Under the pieces are notes generated by a model, which saw only the letters and a program-made list of their open reading frames with translations, was not told the origin of the DNA and did not search any database. Positions 1 to 8,002 of a DNA stretch of 64,000 nucleotides are shown piece by piece. This stretch comes from Bradyrhizobium sp. GTDB lineage: Bacteria; Pseudomonadota; Alphaproteobacteria; Rhizobiales; Xanthobacteraceae. Positions within the stretch are counted from its first letter, which is position 1. Each line of letters begins with the position of its first letter. The position numbers and the translations under genes were made by a program. The stretch covers positions 1 through 64,000 of the forward strand of contig NZ_JACRMG010000037.1 of assembly GCF_016219575.1 (NCBI RefSeq), written 5' to 3'.

Positions 1-86
1 ATTTGCCGAATCGAGCTGCCATTGGCCGAAAGGCGGGCAATCTCGCATCGATCGTCCAGGGAAAGCTGATCGTAACTCCGCCCCAT
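1..86 (-). CDS. IS30-family transposase, N-terminal fragment (runs off the left edge)
   Basis: Reading leftwards from an ATG at 86-84, the 28 codons present begin MGRSYDQLSLDDRCEIARL and continue with SANGSSIRQ. This is the N-terminal helix-turn-helix region seen in IS30-family transposases, which cut and join the ends of their insertion sequence. A GGGAGGT ribosome site lies at 99-93, about seven bases before the start. The catalytic DDE part would lie outside the window, so I cannot tell whether the element is intact. The family call rests on a short stretch, but the start, spacing and flanking terminal repeat agree. Confidence 0.75.
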   Translation of the reverse strand, partial: MGRSYDQLSLDDRCEIARLSANGSSIRQ

Positions 87-132
87 GGCAACACCTCCCT
101 AAGGAAGTGTTGCACTTCGTTTGTGAACTCAG
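1..132. mobile_element. End of an IS30-family insertion sequence
   Basis: The bases just upstream of the transposase start (about 109-132) read TGTTGCACTTCGTTTGTGAA followed by CTCA. They have the layout of an IS30-family terminal inverted repeat, with an inner TGTTGC and an outer TGAA-rich end. The outer boundary is placed near 131-132 by inference; the target duplication cannot be seen because the other end is outside the window. Confidence 0.6.
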
Positions 133-406
133 GGGACCCATCAACCAGCGTCGTCGATTGTTGGAATACGCTGGAGCTACAGCTGTACATGACCACGTGC
201 ATTCGTGGTTATGCGCCCCGGCCCGCGCCGGGGCGACGGAAAGAATCGAAACGGCCGCCCAATCGGGCGGCCGCTTTGCATTCGGCTTCCGCTATGAGCC
301 CCACATGGTTATGAAAGAGGCCGCCAGCTTAGGCGGTCGCTCGGTGCTTTCGTCCTCGACTCCCGCTAAGGTCGGGGCATTGCGAAGTTGGGGAGGGGAT
401 TTACCA
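133..406. other. Gene-free stretch with half a palindromic repeat and a hairpin
   Basis: I see no gene here. Bases 198-240 match the right half of the palindromic repeat found whole at 41689-41811 (GCCCCGGC...GCCGGGGCGACG). The left half is missing, and the IS30 end lies there instead. A terminator-like hairpin follows at 252-273. The rest, up to the ribosome site at about 391-398, is presumably the promoter region of the next gene. Confidence 0.5.
252..277. terminator. Terminator-like hairpin
   Basis: CGGCCGCCC (252-260) pairs with GGGCGGCCG (265-273) across a four-base loop and is followed by a short run of T. No rightward gene precedes it within the window, so it may be a leftover from a gene separated by the IS30 insertion. 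It belongs to the same sequence family as the hairpins near 931-956 and 7008-7033. Confidence 0.5.
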
Positions 407-880
407 ATGCGCGCCTTCACTTGCGGTGCGATCGCGTTGATCGCCGCGGCAATGTCAGTGCCGTCCATCGGGGCCGCGTTCGCGCAGGCGGGAAGCACCG
501 GCGGAACGATCGGCAATCGTGAGAAATCGATCATCGGCGGCGAAGAGCAGCCCGTCGCGAGGAAGCAGCCGGCCAGGCGCGCGAGCCAGCCGCCGCGCCG
601 CGGAGCGCAAGCACCGCCGCTGGGGTCATTCGACGGGAACTGGGCGGGGGTGAGCGTCGGCTCCTGCATCGGCCGGTTCGGTTGGAGAGTCCAGGTTTCC
701 AACGGGGTCATTTCCGGCGGCGCCACCGGAAATATAGCCCGCAGCGGCGCTACGAACGGTGACATGGTGATCTTGGGCAAGCACTATCTGTTCAAGGGGG
801 TAACCCGCGCCTCCGGCACAGCCTCCGGTACCTGGACCGCGCGCAACTGTTCGGGAAACTGGACTGCGGTCAGGTCTTAG
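407..880 (+). CDS. Small secreted protein of unknown function
   Basis: 157 residues. The ATG at 407 is chosen because GGGAGGGG (about 391-398) sits just before it and because a clear signal peptide follows (hydrophobic residues about 7-26, ending in an AFA-Q site). A low-complexity basic stretch comes next (about residues 45-67, rich in Arg, Gln and Pro). The C-terminal domain of about 85 residues has two Cys (in the GSCIG and ARNCSGNW segments) and many Gly/Ser, which suggests a small beta-rich periplasmic fold. I do not recognise a named family. It converges with the protease gene and shares the hairpin at 931-956. Confidence 0.75.
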   Translation: MRAFTCGAIALIAAAMSVPSIGAAFAQAGSTGGTIGNREKSIIGGEEQPVARKQPARRASQPPRRGAQAPPLGSFDGNWAGVSVGSCIGRFGWRVQVSNGVISGGATGNIARSGATNGDMVILGKHYLFKGVTRASGTASGTWTARNCSGNWTAVRS

Positions 881-908
881 GCTCGCTCACTTTGAGCCCG
901 AGCAAGCG

Positions 909-960
909 CTTCGCAGGGGTGTGAAACGAAGACGGCCGCCTGATCGGGCGACCGTCTTTC
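909..960. terminator. Bidirectional terminator / repeat, copy 1
   Basis: AAGACGG (929-935) pairs with CCGTCTT (952-958) around an inner CGCC/GGGCG stem, and TTTC follows. It lies between two convergent genes and could serve both. About 50 bases beginning CTTCGCAG and containing GTGAAACGAA are repeated at 6986-7043. Confidence 0.6.
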
Positions 961-1020
961 GATGCGTCCGGGCCGAGGCGAGTCTTCGGTTTTCGCGATG
1001 AGACGTGAGCCGACATCGGT

Positions 1021-2118
1021 TCAGCTCGGCCCACGCGCTCTCGGCCTGGTCTCGTTCAACGGAACCACCTCCACTGTTGCGCTTTCGGTGACCCGCTCGC
1101 GCTCGATTGTAAGCCGGACCTGCTGGCCGACCGGCGTGAGCCCGATAATGTTACGCATCTGCGTGGCGCTCCGGATCGGAATGTCATTGGCCCTCAGAAT
1201 TATATCGCCGCGGCGCAAGCCCGCGCGCTCCGCCGGTGAGCCGGGGCTGACCTCCTTGATCCGGGCGCCCTGCAGCGATCGCGCGGAAGGCATTTCCAGA
1301 TCCTCCAGCGCGATGCCTATCCGTCCGCGCTCGACCCGGCCGGTCTCAGCGAGTTGCTCCATCACCTTTCGCGCCATGTTGATGGGAACGGCAAAGCCGA
1401 TCCCCACATTGCCGCCGCCCGGCGAAATGATCGCGGTGTTGATACCGACCAATTCGCCTCTCAGGCTGATCAGCGCCCCGCCGGAATTGCCGGGATTGAT
1501 GGCCGCATCGGTTTGGATGAAATCTTCATAGCCATGCTTGCCCAGCCCGGTGCGTCCGAGCGCGCTGACGAGACCAGAGGTGACGGTTTGCCCGAGGCCG
1601 AAAGGATTGCCCACCGCGATCACGAAATCGCCGACCTGCAGTGCATCGCTGTCGCCGAGCATGATGGCTTTGAGCCCGGTGGGTTCCTTGACCTGGAGCA
1701 GGGCAATATCGGTCGGTGCATCGCGGCCGACCACCCGGCCTGCGAATTTACGCCCGTCCTTGGTCCTTATCTGAACAGCCGTGGCATTGGCAACGACATG
1801 GTTTGCCGTCAGCACATAGCCGCGCTGCGCATCGACGATCACGCCCGATCCGGTCGCACTGACCTCTTTCTCCAGCTGCCGAGGGACGTTGAAGAACTCT
1901 CGGAATAGTGGGTCTTGGTAAAGTGGATTGTCCTCGCGCACCCGTCCCTGCACGGAAATGTTTACCACGGCCGGGGTCACCTCCCGGACCAGAGGTGCAA
2001 GGGTAGGCAGGCGCCCAATATGGAGGTCCGGAATCTGGGCACTCACCGGCGCCCCCCACAGCACCCACACGAGCCCGGAGGCGACGCTCAGTCGTCCGAG
2101 CAGACGCAAAAGCTGCAT
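1021..2118 (-). CDS. HtrA/DegP-type periplasmic serine protease with one PDZ domain
   Basis: 365 residues from the ATG at 2118, preceded by AGGGAGA. A longer reading from 2151 would put 11 residues ahead of the signal peptide. Residues 1-28 are a signal peptide ending VSA-Q. The trypsin-like domain carries the S1C triad: His107 (TANHVV), Asp137 (PTDIALL) and Ser212 (GNSGGA). A single PDZ domain follows at about 270-350, as in DegS/DegQ-like proteins rather than two-PDZ DegP. The family degrades or refolds damaged envelope proteins. It is divergent from groES and so part of the local stress cluster. Its stop lies next to the shared convergent terminator. Confidence 0.92.
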   Translation of the reverse strand: MQLLRLLGRLSVASGLVWVLWGAPVSAQIPDLHIGRLPTLAPLVREVTPAVVNISVQGRVREDNPLYQDPLFREFFNVPRQLEKEVSATGSGVIVDAQRGYVLTANHVVANATAVQIRTKDGRKFAGRVVGRDAPTDIALLQVKEPTGLKAIMLGDSDALQVGDFVIAVGNPFGLGQTVTSGLVSALGRTGLGKHGYEDFIQTDAAINPGNSGGALISLRGELVGINTAIISPGGGNVGIGFAVPINMARKVMEQLAETGRVERGRIGIALEDLEMPSARSLQGARIKEVSPGSPAERAGLRRGDIILRANDIPIRSATQMRNIIGLTPVGQQVRLTIERERVTESATVEVVPLNETRPRARGPS

Positions 2119-2240
2119 AGATATCTCCCTGACATATGCTTGGCGGCCCACGATTGACGGCGCGCGTCGGGTTAGCTGGTTCGGTCCAACCGCCGTTCAA
2201 GAGAGCCTCTGGCACCCAACGGGTGCGAGTGAGAAAATTT

Positions 2241-2280
2241 TTGCGAACCCCCTTGAAGGATTTTTTCTCCCTTCCTAGGT
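2241..2280 (+). promoter_or_regulatory. Probable RpoH (sigma-32) promoter of groES-groEL
   Basis: TTGCGAACCC is followed by CTTGAA (2252-2257), a 17-base spacer and CTAGGT (2275-2280). CTTGAA is the usual -35 core of alphaproteobacterial heat-shock promoters. The same layout with the same spacer stands before the hsp20 gene at 5321, which supports the call. No CIRCE element (TTAGCACTC-N9-GAGTGCTAA) was found, so HrcA control is not indicated. Confidence 0.6.
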
Positions 2281-2294
2281 CGTTTTTCGCCCGG

Positions 2295-2320
2295 GGGCCG
2301 GTTCCCGGACCCGGCCTTTA
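2295..2320 (+). promoter_or_regulatory. Hairpin in the groES leader
   Basis: GGCCGG (2296-2301) pairs with CCGGCC (2311-2316) and is followed by TTTA. If transcription starts near 2286 this lies inside the 5' leader, some 20 bases before the ribosome site. It could be an mRNA stabiliser or an attenuator-like hairpin; the sequence alone does not decide. Confidence 0.35.
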
Positions 2321-2350
2321 GACATCGCTAACCTGACAAGGAGGATGTGC

Positions 2351-2665
2351 ATGCATTTCCGTCCACTGCACGACCGCGTGCTCGTGTGCCGTATCGATGC
2401 CGAAGAGAAGACCGCCGGCGGCATCATCATTCCCGACACCGCGAAGGAGAAACCGCAAGAGGGCGAGATCGTCGCTGCGGGTCCTGGCGCGAGGAATGAG
2501 CAAGGCCAACTGATCCCTGTCGACGTCAAGCCGGGAGACAGGGTGCTGTTCGCAAAATGGTCCGGCACGGAGGTGAAGATCGACGGCCAGGACTACCTGA
2601 TCATGAAGGAGAGCGACCTTCTCGGTGTGGTCGACAAGACCGGTACGCTCAAGAAGGCTGCCTGA
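2351..2665 (+). CDS. groES: Co-chaperonin GroES
   Basis: 104 residues starting MHFRPLHDRVLV. The ATG at 2351 is preferred over the one at 2345 because AAGGAGG (2338-2344) touches the latter and leaves a proper six-base gap to the former. The mobile loop is visible (EEKTAGGIIIPDTAKEKP, about residues 15-32), as are the roof-loop region and the C-terminal ESDLLGV strand. GroES caps the GroEL ring during ATP-driven folding. It is followed by groEL after 44 bases in the usual operon. A heat-shock type promoter stands upstream. Confidence 0.97.
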   Translation: MHFRPLHDRVLVCRIDAEEKTAGGIIIPDTAKEKPQEGEIVAAGPGARNEQGQLIPVDVKPGDRVLFAKWSGTEVKIDGQDYLIMKESDLLGVVDKTGTLKKAA

Positions 2666-2709
2666 CAAGATTTCGAAGCTGACAGTCATAAGGGAAAGGA
2701 GCAGGCAAG

Positions 2710-4332
<1,623 letters not shown>

Positions 4333-4344
4333 TCGATCAAAATC

Positions 4345-4370
4345 GAGCCCGGCCGGTGATGGCCGGGCTC
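4345..4370 (+). terminator. Hairpin after groEL
   Basis: GAGCCCGGCC (4345-4354) and GGCCGGGCTC (4361-4370) form a perfect ten-base stem with a six-base loop, 12 bases after the groEL stop. No T-run follows, so it may stabilise the mRNA end or act as a weak terminator. Confidence 0.6.
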
Positions 4371-4416
4371 CCCAACTACTGCAAGAGAAGGGAACGTACA
4401 GCTAAAGGAGCCTCAG

Positions 4417-4536
4417 ATGAGCACACGCATGCAATCACGATCGCACAAGAGCGGGGCGACTGTAGTGCATTGGCTCATGTTCGCCCTCAGCCTTCTCACG
4501 ATCGCATGGATCAGTTTTCCAACGACAGGAGGATGA
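4417..4536 (+). CDS. 39-residue single-span membrane protein, possibly a cytochrome b561 remnant
   Basis: A short frame with a strong AAAGGAG site (4404-4410) six bases before its ATG. The product has a basic N-terminus (about 12 residues) and one hydrophobic segment (about 14-34). The stretch SGATVVHWLMFALSLL resembles the first helix of cytochrome b561-type proteins, where the HW histidine helps bind haem, but there is nothing after it. Its last codons contain the AGGAGG site of the next gene, so the two are likely co-translated. It is either a genuine small protein or the decayed start of a cytochrome b561. Confidence 0.5.
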   Translation: MSTRMQSRSHKSGATVVHWLMFALSLLTIAWISFPTTGG

Positions 4537-4537
4537 G

Positions 4538-4864
4538 ATGACCAGGAATAATACGCTCGTCTCCGCTCAGCCGGGGACTTCCAAACGCCGCGCCTGGACA
4601 CTTCTTGCCGGCGTCTTCGCGTTGGCAGCGACGCTGCCGCCAATCGATGCATGGGGCTTGGACAGCAGCCCCAAGCAGGCAGTCAATCGAACGGATCAGC
4701 TACCGCTCCCGCCTATTGCTTACTTGGAATCGATGCGCTGGATGAGCTGGAAGCCGAATGCGCCGCTGTTCAAGGTTGATACGCTGCTGCTGCCGGACGG
4801 CATCCAACCCGGCCAGTTTCGGCTTCCATCCGACTACGAGCGGGATCTCCCGCGGGTGAGCTGA
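4538..4864 (+). CDS. Small exported protein of unknown function
   Basis: 108 residues. AGGAGG (4527-4532) lies five bases before the ATG. A basic N-terminal stretch ends TSKRRAW and is followed by a hydrophobic segment (about residues 20-36), probably a signal peptide or anchor. The mature part is Pro- and Trp-containing (YLESMRWMSWKPNAPLFKVDTLLLPDG) and has no Cys. I do not recognise a family. Its place between groEL and hsp20 suggests a stress-linked envelope role, which is only inference from position. Confidence 0.6.
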   Translation: MTRNNTLVSAQPGTSKRRAWTLLAGVFALAATLPPIDAWGLDSSPKQAVNRTDQLPLPPIAYLESMRWMSWKPNAPLFKVDTLLLPDGIQPGQFRLPSDYERDLPRVS

Positions 4865-4904
4865 ATCTCCGGGGGCACGGCGCACCGTCGCGAGTCGTGC
4901 CCCC

Positions 4905-5135
4905 ATGGCGTCGAAGGCAAGAATGCTCGAGCTGGCAAACCGTCCAACGCCGCCGGAAGGGCTGGATCGCTCCCTTCCCGACGCTGTGCGTGCTTTCTTG
5001 GTCGAAAGCGAGCGCCGGGTCGTTTTGCACTGCCATAAACTATTGGACAATCGACAGCTTCCTGGCGAAGACCGCTACAGGCTGGCTCGTCTTTCCGAAC
5101 GGGCAGAAGAGGAACTGCGGCGCTTGGGGGCGTGA
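4905..5135 (+). CDS. Small helical protein of unknown function
   Basis: 76 residues, mostly predicted helix, highly charged (Glu/Arg-rich C-terminus ending ERAEEELRRLGA), with one Cys and no signal peptide. The ATG at 4905 has no clear ribosome site; an inner ATG at 4923 with purines before it (AAGGCAAGA) is an alternative start. Codon use fits the neighbours better than either antisense frame. It may be a small cytosolic stress protein; I do not know the family. Confidence 0.5.
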   Translation: MASKARMLELANRPTPPEGLDRSLPDAVRAFLVESERRVVLHCHKLLDNRQLPGEDRYRLARLSERAEEELRRLGA

Positions 5136-5165
5136 CTGAGATTTCCTGGACTGGGCGCAAAAAAA

Positions 5166-5206
5166 TTGCGGACTCCTCTTGAAACCACTCCTGCATTTTT
5201 CTAATT
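5166..5206 (+). promoter_or_regulatory. Probable RpoH promoter of hsp20
   Basis: TTGCGGACTCCT leads into CTTGAA (5178-5183), then exactly 17 bases, then CTAATT (5201-5206). It matches the groES promoter at 2241-2280 in motif and spacing. Transcription would start near 5212, giving a leader of about 110 bases. Confidence 0.6.
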
Positions 5207-5210
5207 CTGT

Positions 5211-5320
5211 TTTACCGCAATTTGCGGTGTCGGGCGCCAGATCGGGTCCGGCATTGAACCGGGCGCCGGACGGTGTCCTGCGCTCCTTCGTATCCATCTT
5301 GCTCCCTGGAGGACTTGGTT
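5211..5320 (+). promoter_or_regulatory. ROSE-type RNA thermometer in the hsp20 leader
   Basis: The leader can form several stems: ACCGC/GCGGT (5214-5228), GGCGCC/GGCGCC (5233-5238 with 5262-5267) and GGAC/GTCC (5268-5278). In the last stem TTGCTC (5299-5304) pairs with GAGGA of the ribosome site (5309-5313), leaving one bulged G at 5301. CCA (5294-5296) and TGG (5316-5318) extend it. A UUGCU segment with a bulged G masking the Shine-Dalgarno sequence is the hallmark of ROSE elements, which melt on heating and release translation of small heat-shock genes in rhizobia. Confidence 0.75.
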
Positions 5321-5782
5321 ATGAGGACCAACTTTGACTTCGCGCCCTTGTGGCGTTCCACCATCGGCTTCGATCACCTGGCCGATCTGGTTGACAGCAC
5401 GCTTCGCCACGCCAACGAGGATAATTATCCTCCCTACAACATCGAACGGTCCAATGAAGATCATTACCGGATCTCATCGGCCGTGGCCGGCTTTGGCGTC
5501 AACGATATCACGGTGACGGCTGAGCATAACGCGCTCACCATCGAAGGCCAGAAGCCCGAGGGCCATGCGCGCGAATACTTGTACCAGGGCATCGCTGCGA
5601 GACCGTTCCGGCGCGTGTTCAATCTCGCCGACCATGTCCAGGTCAAGCAGGCCTCCTTTCAGGACGGTCTGCTGGTGATCGAACTCGTCCGTGAGGTTCC
5701 CGAGGCCATGAAGCCGCGACGCATCGAGATCGGCACCGGCAATTCTACTTCGCCCCAGATCGAGCAGCGGAAAGCCGCCTAG
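5321..5782 (+). CDS. Small heat-shock protein Hsp20, first copy
   Basis: 153 residues starting MRTNFDFAPLWRSTIGFD. The ATG at 5321 is right because GGAGG (5308-5312) sits eight bases before it; the longer frame from 5273 would run through the thermometer. The alpha-crystallin domain spans about 35-130 (PYNIERSNEDHYRIS to LVIELV), and the C-terminal I-x-I motif is IEI in RRIEIG. Such proteins form oligomers that hold unfolded proteins for refolding by chaperones such as the nearby GroEL. By its start it resembles the class A (HspA-like) group of Bradyrhizobium. Confidence 0.93.
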   Translation: MRTNFDFAPLWRSTIGFDHLADLVDSTLRHANEDNYPPYNIERSNEDHYRISSAVAGFGVNDITVTAEHNALTIEGQKPEGHAREYLYQGIAARPFRRVFNLADHVQVKQASFQDGLLVIELVREVPEAMKPRRIEIGTGNSTSPQIEQRKAA

Positions 5783-5863
5783 GCACGCGATCAAGGCATC
5801 AAGAACGGAGTGTGGATGTACTAGTGCGCCCACACTTCCGCCCATGAGCGAAGGAGAAGAAAC

Positions 5864-6358
5864 ATGGCTTTTCGTGATCTCATCCCCTGGACAAAAAACC
5901 AGGAGCTTGCGCCTGCGCGCGATAACCTCGATCCGCTCCTGACGTTGCATCGCGAGATGAATCGTCTGTTCGACGATGTATTTCGCGGCTTTGGCAGTGC
6001 GAGCCTGTCACCGCTGATGGAGGGGCGCTTCAGTTGGCCAAAGGTCGAACTCAGCGAGAGCGAACAGGCGCTGACAATCTCGGCCGAATTGCCCGGCATG
6101 ACGGAGAAGGATGTCCAGATCGAAATCGTCAACGGCGTCCTGACGATCCGCGGCGAGAAGAAGGCCGAGCGAGATGGTGGAGGCAAGTACTTTACCGAAC
6201 GCTATTACGGAGCTTTTGAGCGCCGGATACCGCTGGACGACGTTCAAGAGGACAAGGCTCAGGCATCGTTCAAGGACGGCGTCTTGACGATCCTGCTGCC
6301 GAAGTCAGACAAACCGCGAGAGGGGGGCAGGCGTATAGCAATCAATACCCAAACCTAA
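5864..6358 (+). CDS. Small heat-shock protein Hsp20, second copy
   Basis: 164 residues, with AAGGAG a short gap before the ATG. The N-terminal arm is about 50 residues (LIPWTKNQ...HREMNRLFDDVFRGFG). The alpha-crystallin domain spans about 55-150 with the typical ELPGMTEKDVQIE and GVLTIRGEKK segments, and the C-terminal I-x-I motif is IAI in RRIAINTQT. It differs clearly from the first copy and belongs to the other bacterial class (the MTEKDVQ type). It lies 81 bases downstream of the first hsp20, so the two are probably co-transcribed. I see no separate thermometer. Confidence 0.93.
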   Translation: MAFRDLIPWTKNQELAPARDNLDPLLTLHREMNRLFDDVFRGFGSASLSPLMEGRFSWPKVELSESEQALTISAELPGMTEKDVQIEIVNGVLTIRGEKKAERDGGGKYFTERYYGAFERRIPLDDVQEDKAQASFKDGVLTILLPKSDKPREGGRRIAINTQT

Positions 6359-6436
6359 CGTGAGGAGCAGCGTCTGGCTGCGCCGCATCGCAATTGTAAG
6401 TCCGTCCCTGGAAAGGAGTGTAAGGAGGGAACGAAG

Positions 6437-6763
6437 ATGGCTAAGATCAATGCTGAAACCGGCACGCATCCGCTTTTCCATCCAGCGGCTCACTATGATT
6501 GTCCGGCCGATGTCTTGAACGACGACGCGCTCTCCACGCCAGAGAAGAAAGTTGTCTTGTCGTCATGGGCCTCCGATATGTATGCGGTCGAATCCTGCCC
6601 CGGGTTGAGGGAGATACCGGGGATACACCACACCATCCGACTCGCCGACATAATCGCAGCCTTGCGCCAACTTGATGGTGATGATGACCCTCCGCGCGGT
6701 GGCGGCGTTCCAATGCGATTGCGGCGGCCTTGGGCCGCCGTATCCGTGGGGAGGCATTATTGA
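6437..6763 (+). CDS. Conserved-looking protein of unknown function in the heat-shock cluster
   Basis: 108 residues, with AAGGAGGG (6423-6430) before the ATG. No signal peptide. The first two thirds (THPLFHPAAHYDCPADVLNDD and EKKVVLSSWASDMYAVE) look like a folded soluble domain; the segment STPEKKVVLSSWASD resembles a helix seen in small cytosolic proteins of unknown role. The tail is Pro/Gly/Arg-rich. Its stop overlaps the start of the next small frame (TGATG), so the two are translationally coupled. I cannot name the family. Confidence 0.65.
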   Translation: MAKINAETGTHPLFHPAAHYDCPADVLNDDALSTPEKKVVLSSWASDMYAVESCPGLREIPGIHHTIRLADIIAALRQLDGDDDPPRGGGVPMRLRRPWAAVSVGRHY

Positions 6764-6885
6764 TGCTTACCGGAACAGTTCTTGGCCTTGTATGGCTTGG
6801 CCACATTGGCGCAGCCTGGACTCTTCCATTAGTCGACGCATGGCAGCTGCTGGGAACATCAAGCGAGCCGAACCGTTCGAGGTAG
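6763..6885 (+). CDS. 40-residue single-span membrane protein, coupled to the preceding gene
   Basis: The ATG at 6763 overlaps the previous stop (TGATG) and has GGGGAGG (6748-6754) eight bases upstream. The product MLTGTVLGLVWLGHIGAAW and what follows contains one transmembrane span (about residues 3-25) and a short polar tail ending NRSR. The strong ribosome site and the coupling argue for a real small protein. No family is recognised. Together with the small frame at 4417 it gives the island two tiny membrane proteins. Confidence 0.5.
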   Translation: MLTGTVLGLVWLGHIGAAWTLPLVDAWQLLGTSSEPNRSR

Positions 6886-6985
6886 CCAGACGAGAAGCTT
6901 AGCTAGCTCGCGCCTGACAAGCGCCTGCCGTATCGCTGTCCGAAGCGGTCGCCACGTCCGTTTCGGAACAAAGCCCGCACAGGGC

Positions 6986-7043
6986 CTTCGCAGAGGGGTG
7001 AAACGAAAACGGCCTCCCGATCGGGCGGCCGTTCCGTTTCACG
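6986..7043. terminator. Bidirectional terminator / repeat, copy 2
   Basis: AACGGCC (7008-7014) pairs with GGCCGTT (7027-7033), with CCCGATCGGG in between extending the pairing. It lies between convergent genes. The block starting CTTCGCAG and containing GTGAAACGAAAACGG repeats the one at 909-960, in the same orientation. Confidence 0.6.
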
Positions 7044-7069
7044 CCACGCAACCGACGCACACGCCACGC

Positions 7070-7873
7070 TTACGCGTAATCGCTGTCGCCGTCGCCGTCG
7101 AAGCCGTCGGAATCGTGGTCGATGTCATCCTCGTCGTCATGGTCCTCGTTCGAGGCCTGCTCGTACATGCCCTGGCGCGAGCCGTAATCGCTGCCGCCGC
7201 GGCCGGACGAGCCGATGTCGTTGATCCCGGCGTCCTTGGCGAGGCTGCCGCCGTCCCGATCGCCCCACGGCCGGCGGTCCTCGATGCCGCCGCTGTGGCC
7301 CGCAGTATCGCCAAAACTCTGGTGATGACCGCCGCCCATCATGCCGCGGATGCCCGAGAGCAGCAGCGAGCCGCCGACGACGCCGGCGGCTGCCGCCGCG
7401 GCCGTGCCGAGGAACGATCCGCCACCACCGCCACCGGGGACCGGCGGGGGCTGCGGCGTGCCATAGGGCTGGCCGTAACCGGGCGCTTGACCCGGGGCCT
7501 GGCCGTAGCCGGGCGGCAGTGCCTGGCCGGTGTTCCACATCGGCCGGCTGCCGGCATTGGGCACCGAGCCGCGCGGCGGCTGGCCCTGGGACTGACCACC
7601 TTGGCCGAACACCGCGTCGCGCATGGAATCGAGGAAGCTGCCGGATTGCTGCGGCTCGGGAGCGTGACCTTCCAACTCCTGGATGCGGGCGTTGGCGCGC
7701 TTGAGCGCCTCGTCCTGCACCAGCACCGTCTGCACCAACGCGTAAGCCGCATTCGGCGCGCGCCGCAGGCCGCTCATGATCGCAGCTTCGGCGTCGGCAT
7801 CGCGCGGCGAGCCCTCCAGCTTCGAAAGCCGGTCGAACAGATCGTCAATCAGTTGGCGTTCCTGCGGTGTCAT
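7070..7873 (-). CDS. DUF2076 family protein
   Basis: 267 residues. The N-terminal part (about 1-70, MTPQERQLIDDLFDRLSKLEG and a helical stretch) is the DUF2076 signature. A Gln/Pro/Gly-rich linker follows (about 75-150), then a hydrophobic Ala/Gly segment (about 152-178, LGTAAAAAAGVVGG) that could span the membrane, then a Gly-rich region. The C-terminus is very acidic: of the last 24 residues about 14 are Asp or Glu. The family is described as periplasmic or membrane-associated with unknown function. It is the first leftward gene after the heat-shock island. Confidence 0.8.
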   Translation of the reverse strand: MTPQERQLIDDLFDRLSKLEGSPRDADAEAAIMSGLRRAPNAAYALVQTVLVQDEALKRANARIQELEGHAPEPQQSGSFLDSMRDAVFGQGGQSQGQPPRGSVPNAGSRPMWNTGQALPPGYGQAPGQAPGYGQPYGTPQPPPVPGGGGGGSFLGTAAAAAAGVVGGSLLLSGIRGMMGGGHHQSFGDTAGHSGGIEDRRPWGDRDGGSLAKDAGINDIGSSGRGGSDYGSRQGMYEQASNEDHDDEDDIDHDSDGFDGDGDSDYA

Positions 7874-8002
7874 GTCGAATCTCCTCCGCTCCGGGGACCG
7901 AAGCGCCCGGGAATGTAAGGGCGCATTTCGGCGCCAACAGGGGGAACCGCAGAATTAAATTTCGGTAAGCGACAAGTTGACCCGTGGTCTTCCTGCCCGA
8001 TG

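Noticed and set aside
2119..2201. Second RpoH promoter for the HtrA-type gene (CTTGAA on the minus strand at 2201-2196)
   Set aside because: The spacing to the next CTA is 20, not 17, and the TTGCGRAC block is missing, so it is not supported.
2161..2344. CIRCE operator (HrcA) before groES
   Set aside because: I looked for TTAGCACTC-N9-GAGTGCTAA and did not find it; the nearest inverted repeat has another sequence and a three-base loop.
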